64,000 nt of DNA, from positions 19,218,909 through 19,282,908 of the forward strand of contig NC_031502.1 in the NCBI RefSeq assembly GCF_000237925.1. Direction: 5' to 3'. The notes below the pieces were generated by a model that was not told the DNA's origin, made no database searches, and saw only the letters and a list, made by a program, of their open reading frames with translations. Numbering within the stretch: position 1 is the stretch's first letter; each line of letters begins with the position of its first letter. Positions 1 to 12,318 of this stretch are shown piece after piece. The position numbers and the translations under genes are program-made. This DNA comes from Schistosoma mansoni (Eukaryota > Platyhelminthes > Trematoda > Strigeidida > Schistosomatidae).

Positions 1-2
1 CG

Positions 3-2732
3 TTAATAGGTCAGATTAATCCAGGATTGTGGATTAAACCAATATGGATAAGAGACCCTGACAAAGAAACGTTGAGTATGGATATTATCTTCCTCGATAT
101 CACTGACGATTATGTGGGGTTCATTGTGCAGACTAAAAATACACGAAGTTTCTTAAATCCAAGCGAATATGTTGACTATCTAGAAGATGGAGATGAGAAT
201 TTCCACAATAACGTCTGTGACTGCAATAATGGCACAGACAAAAATAAGACTAAGGGATCAATTAATAAATCTATGTCTTTGCACCATCTCTCCGAAAGTT
301 TATCTGCTGGTACAATTAATCATGTGGTTATCTTCGAGTTGACTACAGGAAAGCCTTTACATCTAATAAGTCCAACGCCATGTGCTACGCTAGTTAAACT
401 TGTTCAAGCCAGTAGAATAAATGAGAAATCATCACCAAATGTTAGCATTGATGATAACAATGAAAGTATCAATAGAAGTTGTGATTTATTTTTTATAAAT
501 TCAGCAGACCATTTACTTGGTTTTCATCTAAAATCCGGTGAACAGCAATTCTCAGTTGATTTACAGTTTTTACCACGCAAAATTTTAGTCAGTAATGACA
601 ATCAAAGATTATTCATCTTGGATAGTAATCACCCATGTGTTTTACAACTATTAATCAATAAATTGGGTCAAATTAACAAATCGTTTCGAATTTCTTATGA
701 TGATCTAATCACAAAAGATAATATTCTTGATATCAAGTTATCAAAATATCACTCATTTTTACTGATCCATGCTAAAAAGAATGTATTAGTTTATGACTAT
801 GAAAACGATGCTGTATTTGTTCATATTACACGTCCAACTGGTATACCAAGAGAATTCCGACTCCCAAACACAAAATATCAGAGTTTAGTTTTTACAGCTG
901 TTGAATTTGCACTAAACGATCAAATTGTCTTAGCTGCAATATTTCGTAATATTTTAATATGGGATGTACGCCTAGGTGTACAATTGACTACACTAACATC
1001 ATCCATCGGAGTTATCTCACGTTTGCTAGTTGATCTCTCAGAGAGGCAGCTGATTGGATACATAAGCACGTCAAAGATTTTAAATCTATGGAATTTACCG
1101 TTAGCACTCACAAACGCTGCATTAAAACAAAATTCTAATATAACGCCTGCCTCACTTCTAAATGAAAGCAACAGGATAGATTGTCTAACTAAACCAATTA
1201 ATCAACTAATTTACTCGAATTCGTCCAACATACTGTTGGTGACTTGTCACAACAGTGATGAGTTAGGCGTATTTGACTTACGCAGCGGACATCTTACTGA
1301 CGTGTTTACGCATAATGGAATAGTTCAATCAGTTGTACTTAGTTCATGTGGTAAGTATGCTCTAATTGGTTTGTCTGTAAACAACCAAACTGAGGAAAAT
1401 GCAAATTTAATCTGGGATTTATCCAAAAGACTGATTGTTGTAGAATATGGTAATCAGGTTGGATTTCATATTGAGCGTACTAAAAAAAAGGGCCACTTTC
1501 TTCATCTAATGCCAGAGCTGTCTTTGGATAACAATATTCAGGGGTGTTCTTACGTAATTTTACAGGTGGAAATTGATAAAACGAATAAGGAGGAAAATAA
1601 AGCTACCATCAAACCAGTTACATCCGTCAGACTGTCATCTATTGTCCCTGGCTCAAAACCTTTTGTGACATCAGACGATGAACATTTAGTCGTCCAAATA
1701 GAAAGTAATGATGAATTAAAGCAAGGTGCTTCTGTATGCCAAGAACTAGCATTCTGGAGCTTTTATTCTTCCGAAAATGAAAGTACAGAACAAAATGGGA
1801 AATTATGGTACACACATACAAAAGAACTTAAGACTTTACTGACTGATAACACAGAATATGAGTTACACATTTTAAACTGTGCGCCTATTCAAAATGACTC
1901 CTCTCTACTTGTTGTTATCTTTGCAAAATTTAATGATCGCATAAAATCTGACCTTTCAGTTGATTGGATTACAGGTATGGGGTTACCAAAAGGTATGCTT
2001 TTAGCTGAAATTGTTAAAACTGATCAAAGTGAATCATCAAAAGAATGGATGCTTGTTCTATTGAGATCAATTACAGGATTGAGTGAATGGTCCCCGTGTC
2101 AAACTCTTTATTATTCTTTTCCTAAGCACGAGCTGTACGATTCTACCACTGGTCAATATTATATCCTACCACCAGGAACAAGACATGTGTCACATGAGTA
2201 TTTCAAGAAGCACATGCCTCATTTCACAGTACAAACTAAGCAGTATACAAATTGTAACCCAGTAAAATTTCATGGTTACATACTGAACGATAATTTGTGC
2301 ATTTTCTCTCACCATTCAACAATCTATTTAGTTAGACCAACATTAGCCAAAATTGTTACTTTTATTGACGTACAACATACTATAACAACTATCAGTAAAA
2401 ATCCATTTAGTGACAGAAGTTTATTTATTGGTACCCTTGATGGCTATATTATTTCATATTATATTGCCACTGATGAGAATTTAAACAGTAAAACCACCGA
2501 TACCCAGTTAGTATTGAAAGAAGCTCATTTAAACACGAATTCAAAAGTAACTGAAAGCACTGGTCAACACCTAAACTTCCATTCTACTCAAGATAAGATG
2601 AATGATATAAAATATTTAGATCCAATAATTCGTTATCTGCCTTCTAAGCATATAAAACCAGAAGACTTTAAGCTTTATCAACACTGTGGACACTTTGGTG
2701 AGAGACGATCACGAACGTGTTTACTTATTTGA
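3..2732 (+). CDS. WD40-repeat protein, C-terminal exon (possibly NACHT/WD type)
   Basis: This is a continuous 909-codon reading frame, open to the left edge of the window, so the gene starts outside; the stop is TGA at 2730-2732. WD40 character is visible in repeated beta-propeller blade endings such as LIWDVRLG, LNLWNLPL and LIWDLSKR, alternating with hydrophobic strands and S/T-rich turns, mainly between residues 170 and 480. A second group of blade-like segments with less canonical WD dipeptides follows to about residue 830. The protein is probably a cytosolic scaffold. A single huge terminal exon and a long WD40 tail recall NACHT/WD proteins (NWD1/NWD2), but the NACHT ATPase part is not in the window, so that name is an inference. 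The last residues, RSRTCLLI, form a CaaX-type prenylation motif after a basic patch. The next gene, 26 kb away, is convergent. Confidence 0.8.
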   Translation, partial: LIGQINPGLWIKPIWIRDPDKETLSMDIIFLDITDDYVGFIVQTKNTRSFLNPSEYVDYLEDGDENFHNNVCDCNNGTDKNKTKGSINKSMSLHHLSESLSAGTINHVVIFELTTGKPLHLISPTPCATLVKLVQASRINEKSSPNVSIDDNNESINRSCDLFFINSADHLLGFHLKSGEQQFSVDLQFLPRKILVSNDNQRLFILDSNHPCVLQLLINKLGQINKSFRISYDDLITKDNILDIKLSKYHSFLLIHAKKNVLVYDYENDAVFVHITRPTGIPREFRLPNTKYQSLVFTAVEFALNDQIVLAAIFRNILIWDVRLGVQLTTLTSSIGVISRLLVDLSERQLIGYISTSKILNLWNLPLALTNAALKQNSNITPASLLNESNRIDCLTKPINQLIYSNSSNILLVTCHNSDELGVFDLRSGHLTDVFTHNGIVQSVVLSSCGKYALIGLSVNNQTEENANLIWDLSKRLIVVEYGNQVGFHIERTKKKGHFLHLMPELSLDNNIQGCSYVILQVEIDKTNKEENKATIKPVTSVRLSSIVPGSKPFVTSDDEHLVVQIESNDELKQGASVCQELAFWSFYSSENESTEQNGKLWYTHTKELKTLLTDNTEYELHILNCAPIQNDSSLLVVIFAKFNDRIKSDLSVDWITGMGLPKGMLLAEIVKTDQSESSKEWMLVLLRSITGLSEWSPCQTLYYSFPKHELYDSTTGQYYILPPGTRHVSHEYFKKHMPHFTVQTKQYTNCNPVKFHGYILNDNLCIFSHHSTIYLVRPTLAKIVTFIDVQHTITTISKNPFSDRSLFIGTLDGYIISYYIATDENLNSKTTDTQLVLKEAHLNTNSKVTESTGQHLNFHSTQDKMNDIKYLDPIIRYLPSKHIKPEDFKLYQHCGHFGERRSRTCLLI

Positions 2733-2844
2733 GTATAACAGCTAAATGAAATATAAACTGTTTAGATTAATTAAATGGTTCCGTCTTTTGAACATCAATT
2801 TGTTTTTAGTTGCTGAATATTGGTTTTAAAACTAATGACATATA

Positions 2845-2850
2845 AATAAA
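2845..2850 (+). promoter_or_regulatory. Candidate poly(A) signal AATAAA
   Basis: A canonical AATAAA lies about 113 bases after the WD40-protein stop codon. This suits a short 3' UTR and supports this exon being the last one. In such AT-rich DNA the hexamer also occurs by chance. Confidence 0.5.
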
Positions 2851-4919
2851 TTACATTAATTAATCACTAATTAGTAACCAGTGTCAGTTTTGCCTAGTTC
2901 TTAGTGCTGTTATAATTCTGGCGATCAAGTCCTAACATGTCTACCTTTCCCAGTAGCTCGTATAACGCGGATTCGGATCTCCTAGAAAGTGTCAACTCCA
3001 TCAATATTGTAGATCCACCTTGTTGGCGAGTATAAACTATCACGAAACCTGTGGTCCAAGATTTCTTGCCTCGTACTTCAAATCACCTAATATATAAATA
3101 ATTGATAACAGTTGTATTGATTGGAGAAAAAACGTTCTTAGTTATTCGAAGTCTCTCCTAGAAGAACGAGACAAGTCACTTAGGCTACGAGCTGAATGAT
3201 CAGTCTTTCAGTACAACTGGATGGTTACATACTACGTTTATGAATAACTTTTGGATACCTATGGCACTTATGCTAAGCATAAGTTTTCTTCATAACATTC
3301 TTTTTGTGACATTATTAAATACCAACTTTGCTCTACATGGTAAAATGTTTTAGGACTACAAAGATGAATGTAAAACCTGAATGCATATCACATCTTGATG
3401 AAGACTATTGTGTCTGCTGTGATTTAGATACCAGTTTCTGACAACCAAGTCCATTTAGATTAAGAAAGTGAATGAATTAGTCTCCAAGTAATTCACATTT
3501 CTAGTCAGCTAATGCATAACTCATTAATTTTCTAAGCTACTTACGTATATTTTTCTATCAAAACTTTTAAACCTTTCAAATAATGTGAAAATTTTATTGC
3601 GGCATAGAGAAAATCCCTCTGGTGATTCTTAGATGGTGGACATTACTTGAGAGTCTGAAATACCACCACTCATTAAATAATGATTTCATTAAGTTCTTGG
3701 TGCCAACATGCAGCCTACAATTAATGTGCTCTGAATATGGCTTCTCATGTCTAAATGTAATTAAGAAAAAGCGGGTACTGGAAGTCGCATTTTAATTAAT
3801 ATACATTTCCACAATGTATCTTCAAATTTTAAATTAACCCCCTTTAGTAATCAAGACATGACACTCTAGAGTAAAGGTCAAAGCTGCTCACGCCTAACAG
3901 TTTGGGTAGCTACAAACATAGACTATAGAAATTCGAAATGGATTTTTGAAGTAAAATAGATTATGTCAGAGTAATGACTTACTAAATCGTGTAAATAAAC
4001 ATAATTGTTATCGTACTGAAAGGTATACCGTCCTTTTTTGCTAAATAGATAAATTCAACTTTAATCGTTTGAGAGTTAGTGACAAGTGTTCACACTACAT
4101 CCTATTGTTCTCATTTATCTTAAATCACTAATATAATGTTCAGAGTCAACTAGATGGCTAACATTAGAACAGTTTCAATAGTCCTCACTTATGAGTTTAG
4201 AATCTTTTAAACAGTGATAAAAAGTATAGCTATAAGGATTAATCACTATTGTTCTAGTGTACGCGCTCTGAGATACAAATAAGAACTAGTAGATGCAATT
4301 AAAAGCAAATTCCCAAACCTTATTTTAGAATGTATTTGTAATATTTTGTCAGGATCCGTTATGTGTATTAATTTTGTGTTTTGTGTAACTATGCTTACTA
4401 GAGTATTCTAGCAATATCTAAGCATGAAATGAAAATGTTTGACAGACTTAGTCATAGCAACAGTAATATAGGTACACTCACCTGGCCTACCACATAAATA
4501 ATTTAAAGGATCCAATTACATCTATCAGCTAATATTTTATGCAGTTATTAAGCTTACAACAGCAGACCAGGTTTGGTAAACTATTTCCCAATAATTATAC
4601 ACATGTTGTATATCAAGGTGAGAGCTTATTTCGGTTATTCTTGATTCATATTTCATCACTTTTTAGGTAAATAAATATTATGAGAAGTATTGGGCTAATT
4701 TATTTATCAGATAGTCATTCAAAAAGTATTGTTTTCACTGAAAGCCAATTAAATGATTGTTTTATTCTCTTCAAAGTTAAACTATCAATAAACATCACCA
4801 ACCTATTCCGTCCAAATTTGTTAATCTCCTCTATAGGAGTATTATGCCTTAACGATTCAGTTAAAAAATACTACCCAAAACGTGGTGTTTCAGTAATTTG
4901 GTATATTGTACATTCATAT

Positions 4920-5062
4920 TCATGTGCGCACTGCTGAGAAGTCCCATAATAGGACGAAACGGCCGTCCAGTGCTTCCAGGTTTTCCATGGTGGTCTAGCT
5001 TCAATTGACTCACGCTTTCAACTATGAAAATAATAAATCTCCACAAAACCCCTTCTGATAAA
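4920..5062 (+). repeat. SINE-like repeat, family B, 3' half with hammerhead relic
   Basis: This is the 3' half of a dispersed repeat that also occurs at 18.0, 36.4, 44.5 and 52.2 kb. It starts near the 5' strand of hammerhead helix I (GCACTG, perfectly complementary to CAGTGC after the cleavage triplet GTC). The catalytic box reads CTGAGAAG where the family has CTGAGGAG; the invariant G8 is changed, so this ribozyme should be dead. Stem II, GAAAC and GTC remain. The unique 3' region (TCCATGGTGGTCTAGC, then a tail ending ACAAAACCCC) matches the 18-kb copy. The tRNA-like head is missing, so the copy is 5'-truncated. Confidence 0.8.
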
Positions 5063-6567
5063 TACAAATTGTTATACTGATGCGTAGGGGTTAGTATTAG
5101 CAACTTGTAGCAGTTGTACGTCTCACTAATGAAAGTCTGTTTTAGATTTTCTGTAAAATATGAAAATTAAGATCTCATAATATCTGTTTATCCCATCCCT
5201 TAACCTCCGTTGACAAACCTAGCTAGCTTCATAGAAATAACAGAATATTTACTAATTTAATGTTTGCAAAAGAATAAACATAATTTTTTGCAGAGAAATT
5301 ATTTAATAAATATTGACTGACAAACAAAACCACGGCAAAACATTGTGGTTTAACAAATATCTTAGCGTAAATTTCAAATGATAATAAAATTCTTGATAAA
5401 ACTACCAATATGGTTTATCTATTAAGACGAATCGTTGGGTTTCTAATTTAAGCTGATTGAGTGACTAAGTGATTAGAATCAAATAGATTTCAATGTAAAA
5501 GTCTGGAGGTGTGATCATTAACAACACTATTGTGAAGAAAACTAACAAAAAGGGTTAAATGATGAGAGTGGATATGATACGAGTGAAAATGAGAAAGAAA
5601 TAGGATCCTGAGGAAAGAATTAAAACTGAATTAAACAAACAATATTCTCTTAGAAACCTCATTTATTGATCTACAGATTTTTTTCAACCAGATTATTTTA
5701 AATCTTAGCACTGAACAGAACATTCGTCTCATCCGTGTTAATCTTATCAGTGTTCCCTCCCGATAAACCCAGAGACAGGTAAATCCCTTCAGCCTAAATG
5801 TTTTCAGATATCATGCAGACAAACTCAGCGTCAAACAATCAAAACGGCCTGCCAGAATTCAATTCATTTTGATACGATTTATCAAAGCTGTTGATTTGTG
5901 TGAATGGTTTCCAGTTAACCATTTTATTCACTAGCATAAAAAGATAAATAAATCCAAAAGCTTATGCAGTATTGCTTCATAATTATTCTAATTATACTTT
6001 GTCCTATTTTTCAAGATATTTTTTCTCCGTATATGGCTGCTCTTCTCATTCATTTTGGGTATTGTAATTGCTGATTAACAAAATTTCACTTGACCATAGA
6101 TCAAGTCATACTATGTGCTACAAATTACTTTGATAACTATATAAGTTAACAAAAATATAAACCGGACTGCACTAATATTTCTGCACTTACGCTACTTTAG
6201 ATGAATATTTATCAGGGTCATTTTGTATGTAGAAGTTGAACTGATGAAGTTTCTTTTTCCGAAAATGACGATAGGATTCCGTTTGATTCTTTGCGGTAGC
6301 TAATTAAAACCAGAAAACCCCAAAATATCTTATATTAAACCGTAAGATTATTTGTGAGTTCACATAGGTATCTTATAATTTTTAAGCACTACTTACCTAA
6401 AATTAGTTACTTAATCTTGTACAGTCTAGAGGAGCACAAGTCGTAGTTAAATGCCTGAAGTTAATTTTAGAGATAATAGTGACCACAATAAGCATAAAAT
6501 ATGGTTATTTCAGACAACTAATAAAACCAGGGTTTAAGTTTTTTTAGAAATATGCTTGATTTCTATG

Positions 6568-6640
6568 AGGAGAGGTAGTTTAGTAGCTAAAGTACTCGAT
6601 TTTCAACTTACAAAATCTGGTTTTGAATCCGATTCTACAT
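6568..6640 (+). repeat. tRNA-like SINE head or tRNA pseudogene remnant
   Basis: GGTAGTTTAGTAGCTAAAGT resembles an A box and GGTTTTGAATCC a B box (consensus GGTTCGANTCC), at tRNA-like spacing. Both boxes carry changes and no closed acceptor stem is visible. It is more likely a SINE head than a functional tRNA. No hammerhead follows. Confidence 0.4.
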
Positions 6641-9600
6641 ATTATGGTCTGAGGAACCTAATGAAATCATCAGGAACCTTATAAAATGTGTAGCACAAAA
6701 TCAAATACATTAACCTCTACTTAAGTTACTGTTGACTAGATTCTCTTCTTCCTTAACAACAACTGGATTGCTCACGAACTCAGGTTTCATTTTAGGAAAG
6801 TAACGTGTACAACTGTGAGTCACTCTATTCATCAGTCGTTTATATTGAAGACTCTCTTACAGAGATCGATAGTTCCACTCACTCGTTATTTCATCCTTTT
6901 GGCTTTTTTTATCAGTAACTAGGTATCTTTAAACGCTTAGTAATAAAATCTGTCCACTACTGCTCAAATGAAAACTCTTCCAGTAATAACGATCAAAGCA
7001 TTGAGGTGTATGATGAAAATAAAGATACTGGTCATGAATTATCAAGTTATTGTATATTAAATCCACTCCTATTTTCTCTATCTTTCTACTGATTTTTTAC
7101 TTTAGTATTTTAGATGATCTTTAAGGGTTAACGGGCAGTATCACATTTAAATACCTTTTTAGCACTAGTGGAACTTTCGGTTTAAAAAGTTTGATTGAAA
7201 ACAAGTACATAGTATGCAATATCCTACTGTCACTTCAGACTGCCGTAAAGATTTGTATTGAATAATGTAAGACGACTTGGTTGCATATATTCATTAGCAT
7301 AAGGCTTTTATTAATAATCAAAACTGTTAGATCAACTTAGACATCATCTCTGATACAAATTTGCGAGGAACAGAATTTGAGGTATTCGGTATTAGAGTTC
7401 ATAAGTGCATTCGGTCAGTAATTTCTGATTAATCTGTTCTTTCAAGGAGCAGTTGAATGAACTGAAATGATTACTATCAGTTCTTGGATTATACGTGCCA
7501 TTGCCTGGTTAGATTTTGTATCTATACGTTTATTCAGTTTGATATGTCTTGTTGATTGAACATACGTACTCAATTTTGTTTCCTTTGCACTTTTATATTC
7601 TACTGACAATTCATGGTGAGTTGAATTTACATGGAAACAAAATTGAGAAACTTTCTTCAGTCTGTGATATTTGAACGATAATTTTGTGATTCGATCACGG
7701 AGAAGAAATTACTATTCGCCTTAAAGTTCAGAGGTACGTATTCTCATTACTGAATGATTGCAGCATCTAAGAGTGGTTACGTACTTCGGCTTATAAATGA
7801 ATATTTTTGAATAATATGACCCTAACTGTCTATTTTGGCTTCATGTTTTCGATATACTAACCTAATATCCTAGAATTTTTTATGCATAGTTAATCCAACC
7901 GTCAGTTTCACAGACTCAACAAATGATGTTACTGAGCTTCAAATGAACAGCTTTTTTATAATTAAGAATCACTCATCAATGCCATTATATTAGACAAACA
8001 TTATTTTCCCTAAACAAACCAGAATTATTTCAAAAATCCTTTGAAACCAACTTTATTTTCTATGTATATGTCTACTTTCCTTCAACCAGCCTTGTCCAAT
8101 ATCATGATAAAAACAATCTATTAACCAATCCATTCTTTTTAAACGAAAAGTAGTCCATAATTTTTAATAAAGAATGCAATGTTTTGTACGCAAATAGATT
8201 ATGACATGCAATTCACAGTTTAATCTATTAATTTGATAAGAGTGTAACTATGAATGTGATGGTGAATTGGTCTATCAACAGAAAATATTTAATTTTTTTA
8301 CGAATGTTTCTTACTCGCAAGTTACGGTTAATAAGATTATAGGGATTATCGACTTCAAGGTCTCAGTGAGGAAAACAACACCATTGTTTGATGAAACGAT
8401 AATCAGACAAAAATCAGTTATATGATTTGTGTTCTCGAATATGCTAAAGTTAATCCGCTTGTAATTACCGTAAATTGTTTATTTCTCAGAAAAAGAAGTC
8501 CTGAAACCAACTGGAATATATTCTAATTTCGATTTGAATTCTGATTAAAACGTTCAAATTAGGACGAAATTATTTTTCTAGACAAATCGAAAGGATTCCG
8601 AAACATCCAGATCTCATTTCTCATGCTTTAAGTTATAGATGTTTAATTGAATATCAATATCCCCCTGACACTTCATATCATCTCACTGAATTAACAAAAA
8701 ATTATTTCTTTAACTGTTTCAAATAGTAGTACATACTGAACGAGCTAAATCATCGAAGGTTGTTGTATTGTTCAATATTAGTTATGGTATATAAAAAGAA
8801 ATTCAGGTGCATTCACATGAAATTTCTACATACATTGACCATTAAGTAGTTTAGAGAGCTACCTCTCATAAGAATGTCTTCTATTGAACATGTTTTACAA
8901 ATTAAACCCTATTCTTACATTTTCTCTCTGATGTGTCTGTATTTCTCTTTAGAATATTAGTAGTTCTCTGTCTTCAAAATATTCATTTACCTAAGGAAAA
9001 TCTTCACAGTTCTCGTTTCCCAATAGAATCCTATTAAATTAATAAATATCATCAACTGAGGACCTGCATTTTTATTTTAACTCAGAACGTGAGTTGAAAA
9101 TCCGGTCACTGCTTGGTCTACTTCAGTCTAGTCAACTAAGTATTACTTTCTAATCTTACACAGAAAAGAAGATGTACCTGAGTAAACTAACATGTTCCTG
9201 AATTTCATATTGTATTATCACCCTTATATAATACAATAAATATGTACCACTTATGTAGATTCCATCGGTATGGTCATCAATAATGATAGTCGTGCTCACT
9301 GTGACAAATAAAAGTAAATATCTATTGAAATTTCCTATAAAATTATTTAGTAACCGATTAAAACTAATTTTCTTAAACTGGAGCTAATAGAATATAAGAA
9401 ATTAGGGTATAAACCAGATAGAATAATCTCATTCAGTTGATCAATCAAACTGAAGAAAAATTGCACTTCAGGTGGATGTTTTTGTTTGTGCTGAGTTCTT
9501 TGAGCTAAATGATTTAATTTTGAAGTGTCCATTGTTGTTCTGGATAAACTGACTAATTACACCTTTTACAAGAGTGATTGTTTTGGTATTGTTTCCATTT

Positions 9601-12104
9601 CATCATGTGTTTTATAAATCTATTAATTACGTCTTCTAATCACGGTTGAGGTGGAATCAATATAACTGAGATAGTGAAAACAACTGTTCATAAATTGAAG
9701 CTGTCTTATAGTGAATCGACTGAATTAGTTAAACCTCGTCACTCAAATCCTGACCCAATAACCTAACATAATCTACAACAGAAGGAGTGTATGGCGTAAA
9801 TTTCTGAATATGACCATGTTATGGGAGAAACATCATCACACATAATTCTTTAGTGTTCCAAAGTTCTTAGTTTGATATGAGTGACTGATGGAAATAATTC
9901 CGGTTTTCAAAAAAATTTGTAATTATATTCAAATATTGTTTTTTTTTCATGAGTAACAATCACTTTCATAATTAATCTTTTTAGTTTTTAGGTATGTTAT
10001 GTTCTCATAGGTTTGGTTATCCAATTCCGCTAAATTACAGTGTTAGAATTCAGGTCACAAAATATTTTTTGCTTAATATGTCACTCATTTCTAGCCATTA
10101 CATTGGGACGTTATGAAACAGACATTGCTGAGATTTCTGCTATTTTTAATAATTCATTCACTAACTTAAAATCACACCTATATTCTGTTTTTTCTTCTTA
10201 AAAATCTGCCACACATATCACTGGAAAAGATAACAATAGTGAGTGTGCTGTTGCGTGAGAAATTCTCAGTGGAGAAATCATACAGATAAAACTTAAACAT
10301 GAAAATACTCAGATATCTATCTTCAATGTAAACTTATGCCTGATTTTCTTTATTTCACATATATTTTCTCTTTTTTTTTCCAATGAAACATTTCCTTGCC
10401 TTATTTAAGGTGAATATTTTGTTTTACATCTAATAATTACTTTTCTTTTGACTTTATCAAACTTGATTATCTAGACAATGGGCAGTGAGCAGTTGTACGG
10501 TGATTTTTTTTCCTGTAATTCACGTAATCAGTATGAAATATATACATGAATATGTGCTACAGAAATAAGAGAAAATATTTCGGACAAAGGATAAAGTTCT
10601 AGCCATGTTGTTTAAATTTTTCACTTAATGTTTAAATCTAAGAAATGTATTCACTTGTCAATCAAATTGATCACAACTCGTCTTTGGCTGAAAATAAGGT
10701 AATGACTATTGACGCACCCCGTCATATTGTGTTTATAATACTAATCAAATGATACTATCAAAACAGATTATGTAACTGACACAAATGTGTATATAAACAG
10801 CTGATGAGCAGAGATAAAGCATTATATGTTATAGAAAATTTGGGGGAATTAGTAGGAAACGATATTTTTCTCTTTGTTTATTCTTTTTCCTATAATTACA
10901 ACTTTTACGGCAGCCATTCTTAAGTGTAAAAGTTTACTCATTAGATTTTTCTTCATTATCTCCAATCAGTGAGAATATCTTTAATTCAAATTTCTTGTGC
11001 ATGAATTCTATTAATCATGATGATGTTCCCAGAAACGCTGAAACGTCTCAATTCTTCTTTAAGAACGCTTCATCTGATAGCTTTACTTATAATCTGTCAA
11101 TGTCACAACTTACTTATTTCGAGACAAAATTGGGATTACTTTGTAATGAATGTTAGGCTGCTGCAGGATATTCAGTGATGAAAATATCCTACCTTTATCC
11201 TGATGTTCTGTCAACTACAATAATACCCTTGTGTATAACACGACAAATATCTTATTCATTACAAAAGTCAGATATACATTATAGCTGATGTCAGTTCGTG
11301 ATGAAAATCCGAAATCTAATTCCTAACCCTAACTAGCTTAATAGAATATTTTTGTTTTACGATGATAACAACTCTGTATTTAAAAGTGCCCAGAAAATAA
11401 ACCAGTCACAATAGAAGACACTATTTTTGATAAATACAACACTAATATCTTGGGTAGTAAATGAATTGGAAGGTTGGCTAAACTACATTATATGTTAAAT
11501 AATTCAGAAAATGTCTGCCGCTGAAATTAGACTTAACAATATTTGGAAAAGGTACTCGACTCAAAAACTAAGGGTTCTGGATCGCATTTTAAACAAAGTC
11601 ATTCATGTGCACTACTCAATTACCTTGTCATGCCCATTTAAACTTTCAGTTGCTTTGTTCAGTTGGTGTGTACTAATATTAGAAACAATCCATGAATCTA
11701 TCATTGTAAGTAGTAAACTGTACATTAACAACAAAATTTGTAAAGGACTTTTGTTTTTATAATATAGAAGTGTTTTAGAATATAATTAGCAATCGTATTG
11801 TAACCAGGCTTTTCGAATATTGCTAATTTATCAAAATAAATCTGTCACTAAATTGATATCCGGTTACTACACAATAGTATGATGTAATTTTGGTGCTCGT
11901 TTAAGTGTTAAAATATTTGAGACATACTGGATGAATGCTAAAATCAGCTTTTTATTCATCACGTATGGTGCAAAGCATGAGGCAGTATAACTCGGTGGTT
12001 TTAAAAACCAGTAGTACGACATTGTTTATAAACATCAGTCATTATATAACAACACTCTTGAGTTTCTAACTTGGTGTCAAACAACATAAACAATTAATAA
12101 CTTA

Positions 12105-12318
12105 GATGGATAGTGACTAGCAGTGGAATCCAGGACTCATGTTTCGTCCTATTTGGGACTCGTCAGCTGGATGTACCTGCATCTCAGAGTTGATGTTCAC
12201 TCTGGGACTATATCGAGGCAATACGCACAGTATGCACATATGCCAATTAGAGACTGACCAGTTGCAGTCCTAACACATCGATGGGAAGATTCAAACAAAC
12301 AATACTAAATGAATTTAA
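12105..12318 (-). repeat. SM-alpha-type element (family A), inverted 5' arm joined to body
   Basis: The copy has two parts in opposite orientation. Positions 12105-12208 are the reverse complement of the ribozyme-bearing 3' end seen at 21.4 and 39.3 kb (ATGGATAGTG to TCTGGGA). From about 12209 to 12318 the sequence is the plus-strand internal body found at 21173-21285 and 39068-39175 (TATCGAGGCAATACGC to ACTAAATGAATTTAA). The tRNA-like part and the right arm are absent. SM-alpha is the known schistosome hammerhead satellite/SINE; assignment is by the recognised ribozyme and tRNA-like sequence. Confidence 0.85.
12121..12180 (-). ncRNA. Hammerhead ribozyme, intact core (SM-alpha type)
   Basis: Read on the minus strand: helix I strand CCAG (12170-12167), box CTGACGAG (12166-12159), stem-loop II TCCCAAATAGGA, GAAA (12145-12142), a very short helix III (AC/GT), cleavage triplet GTC (12136-12134), then CTGG closing helix I (12133-12130). 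Every invariant core position of a type I hammerhead is present. Cleavage would fall after the C of GTC. The short helix III suggests weak monomer and better dimer activity, as known for satellite hammerheads. Activity is inferred. Confidence 0.85.
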
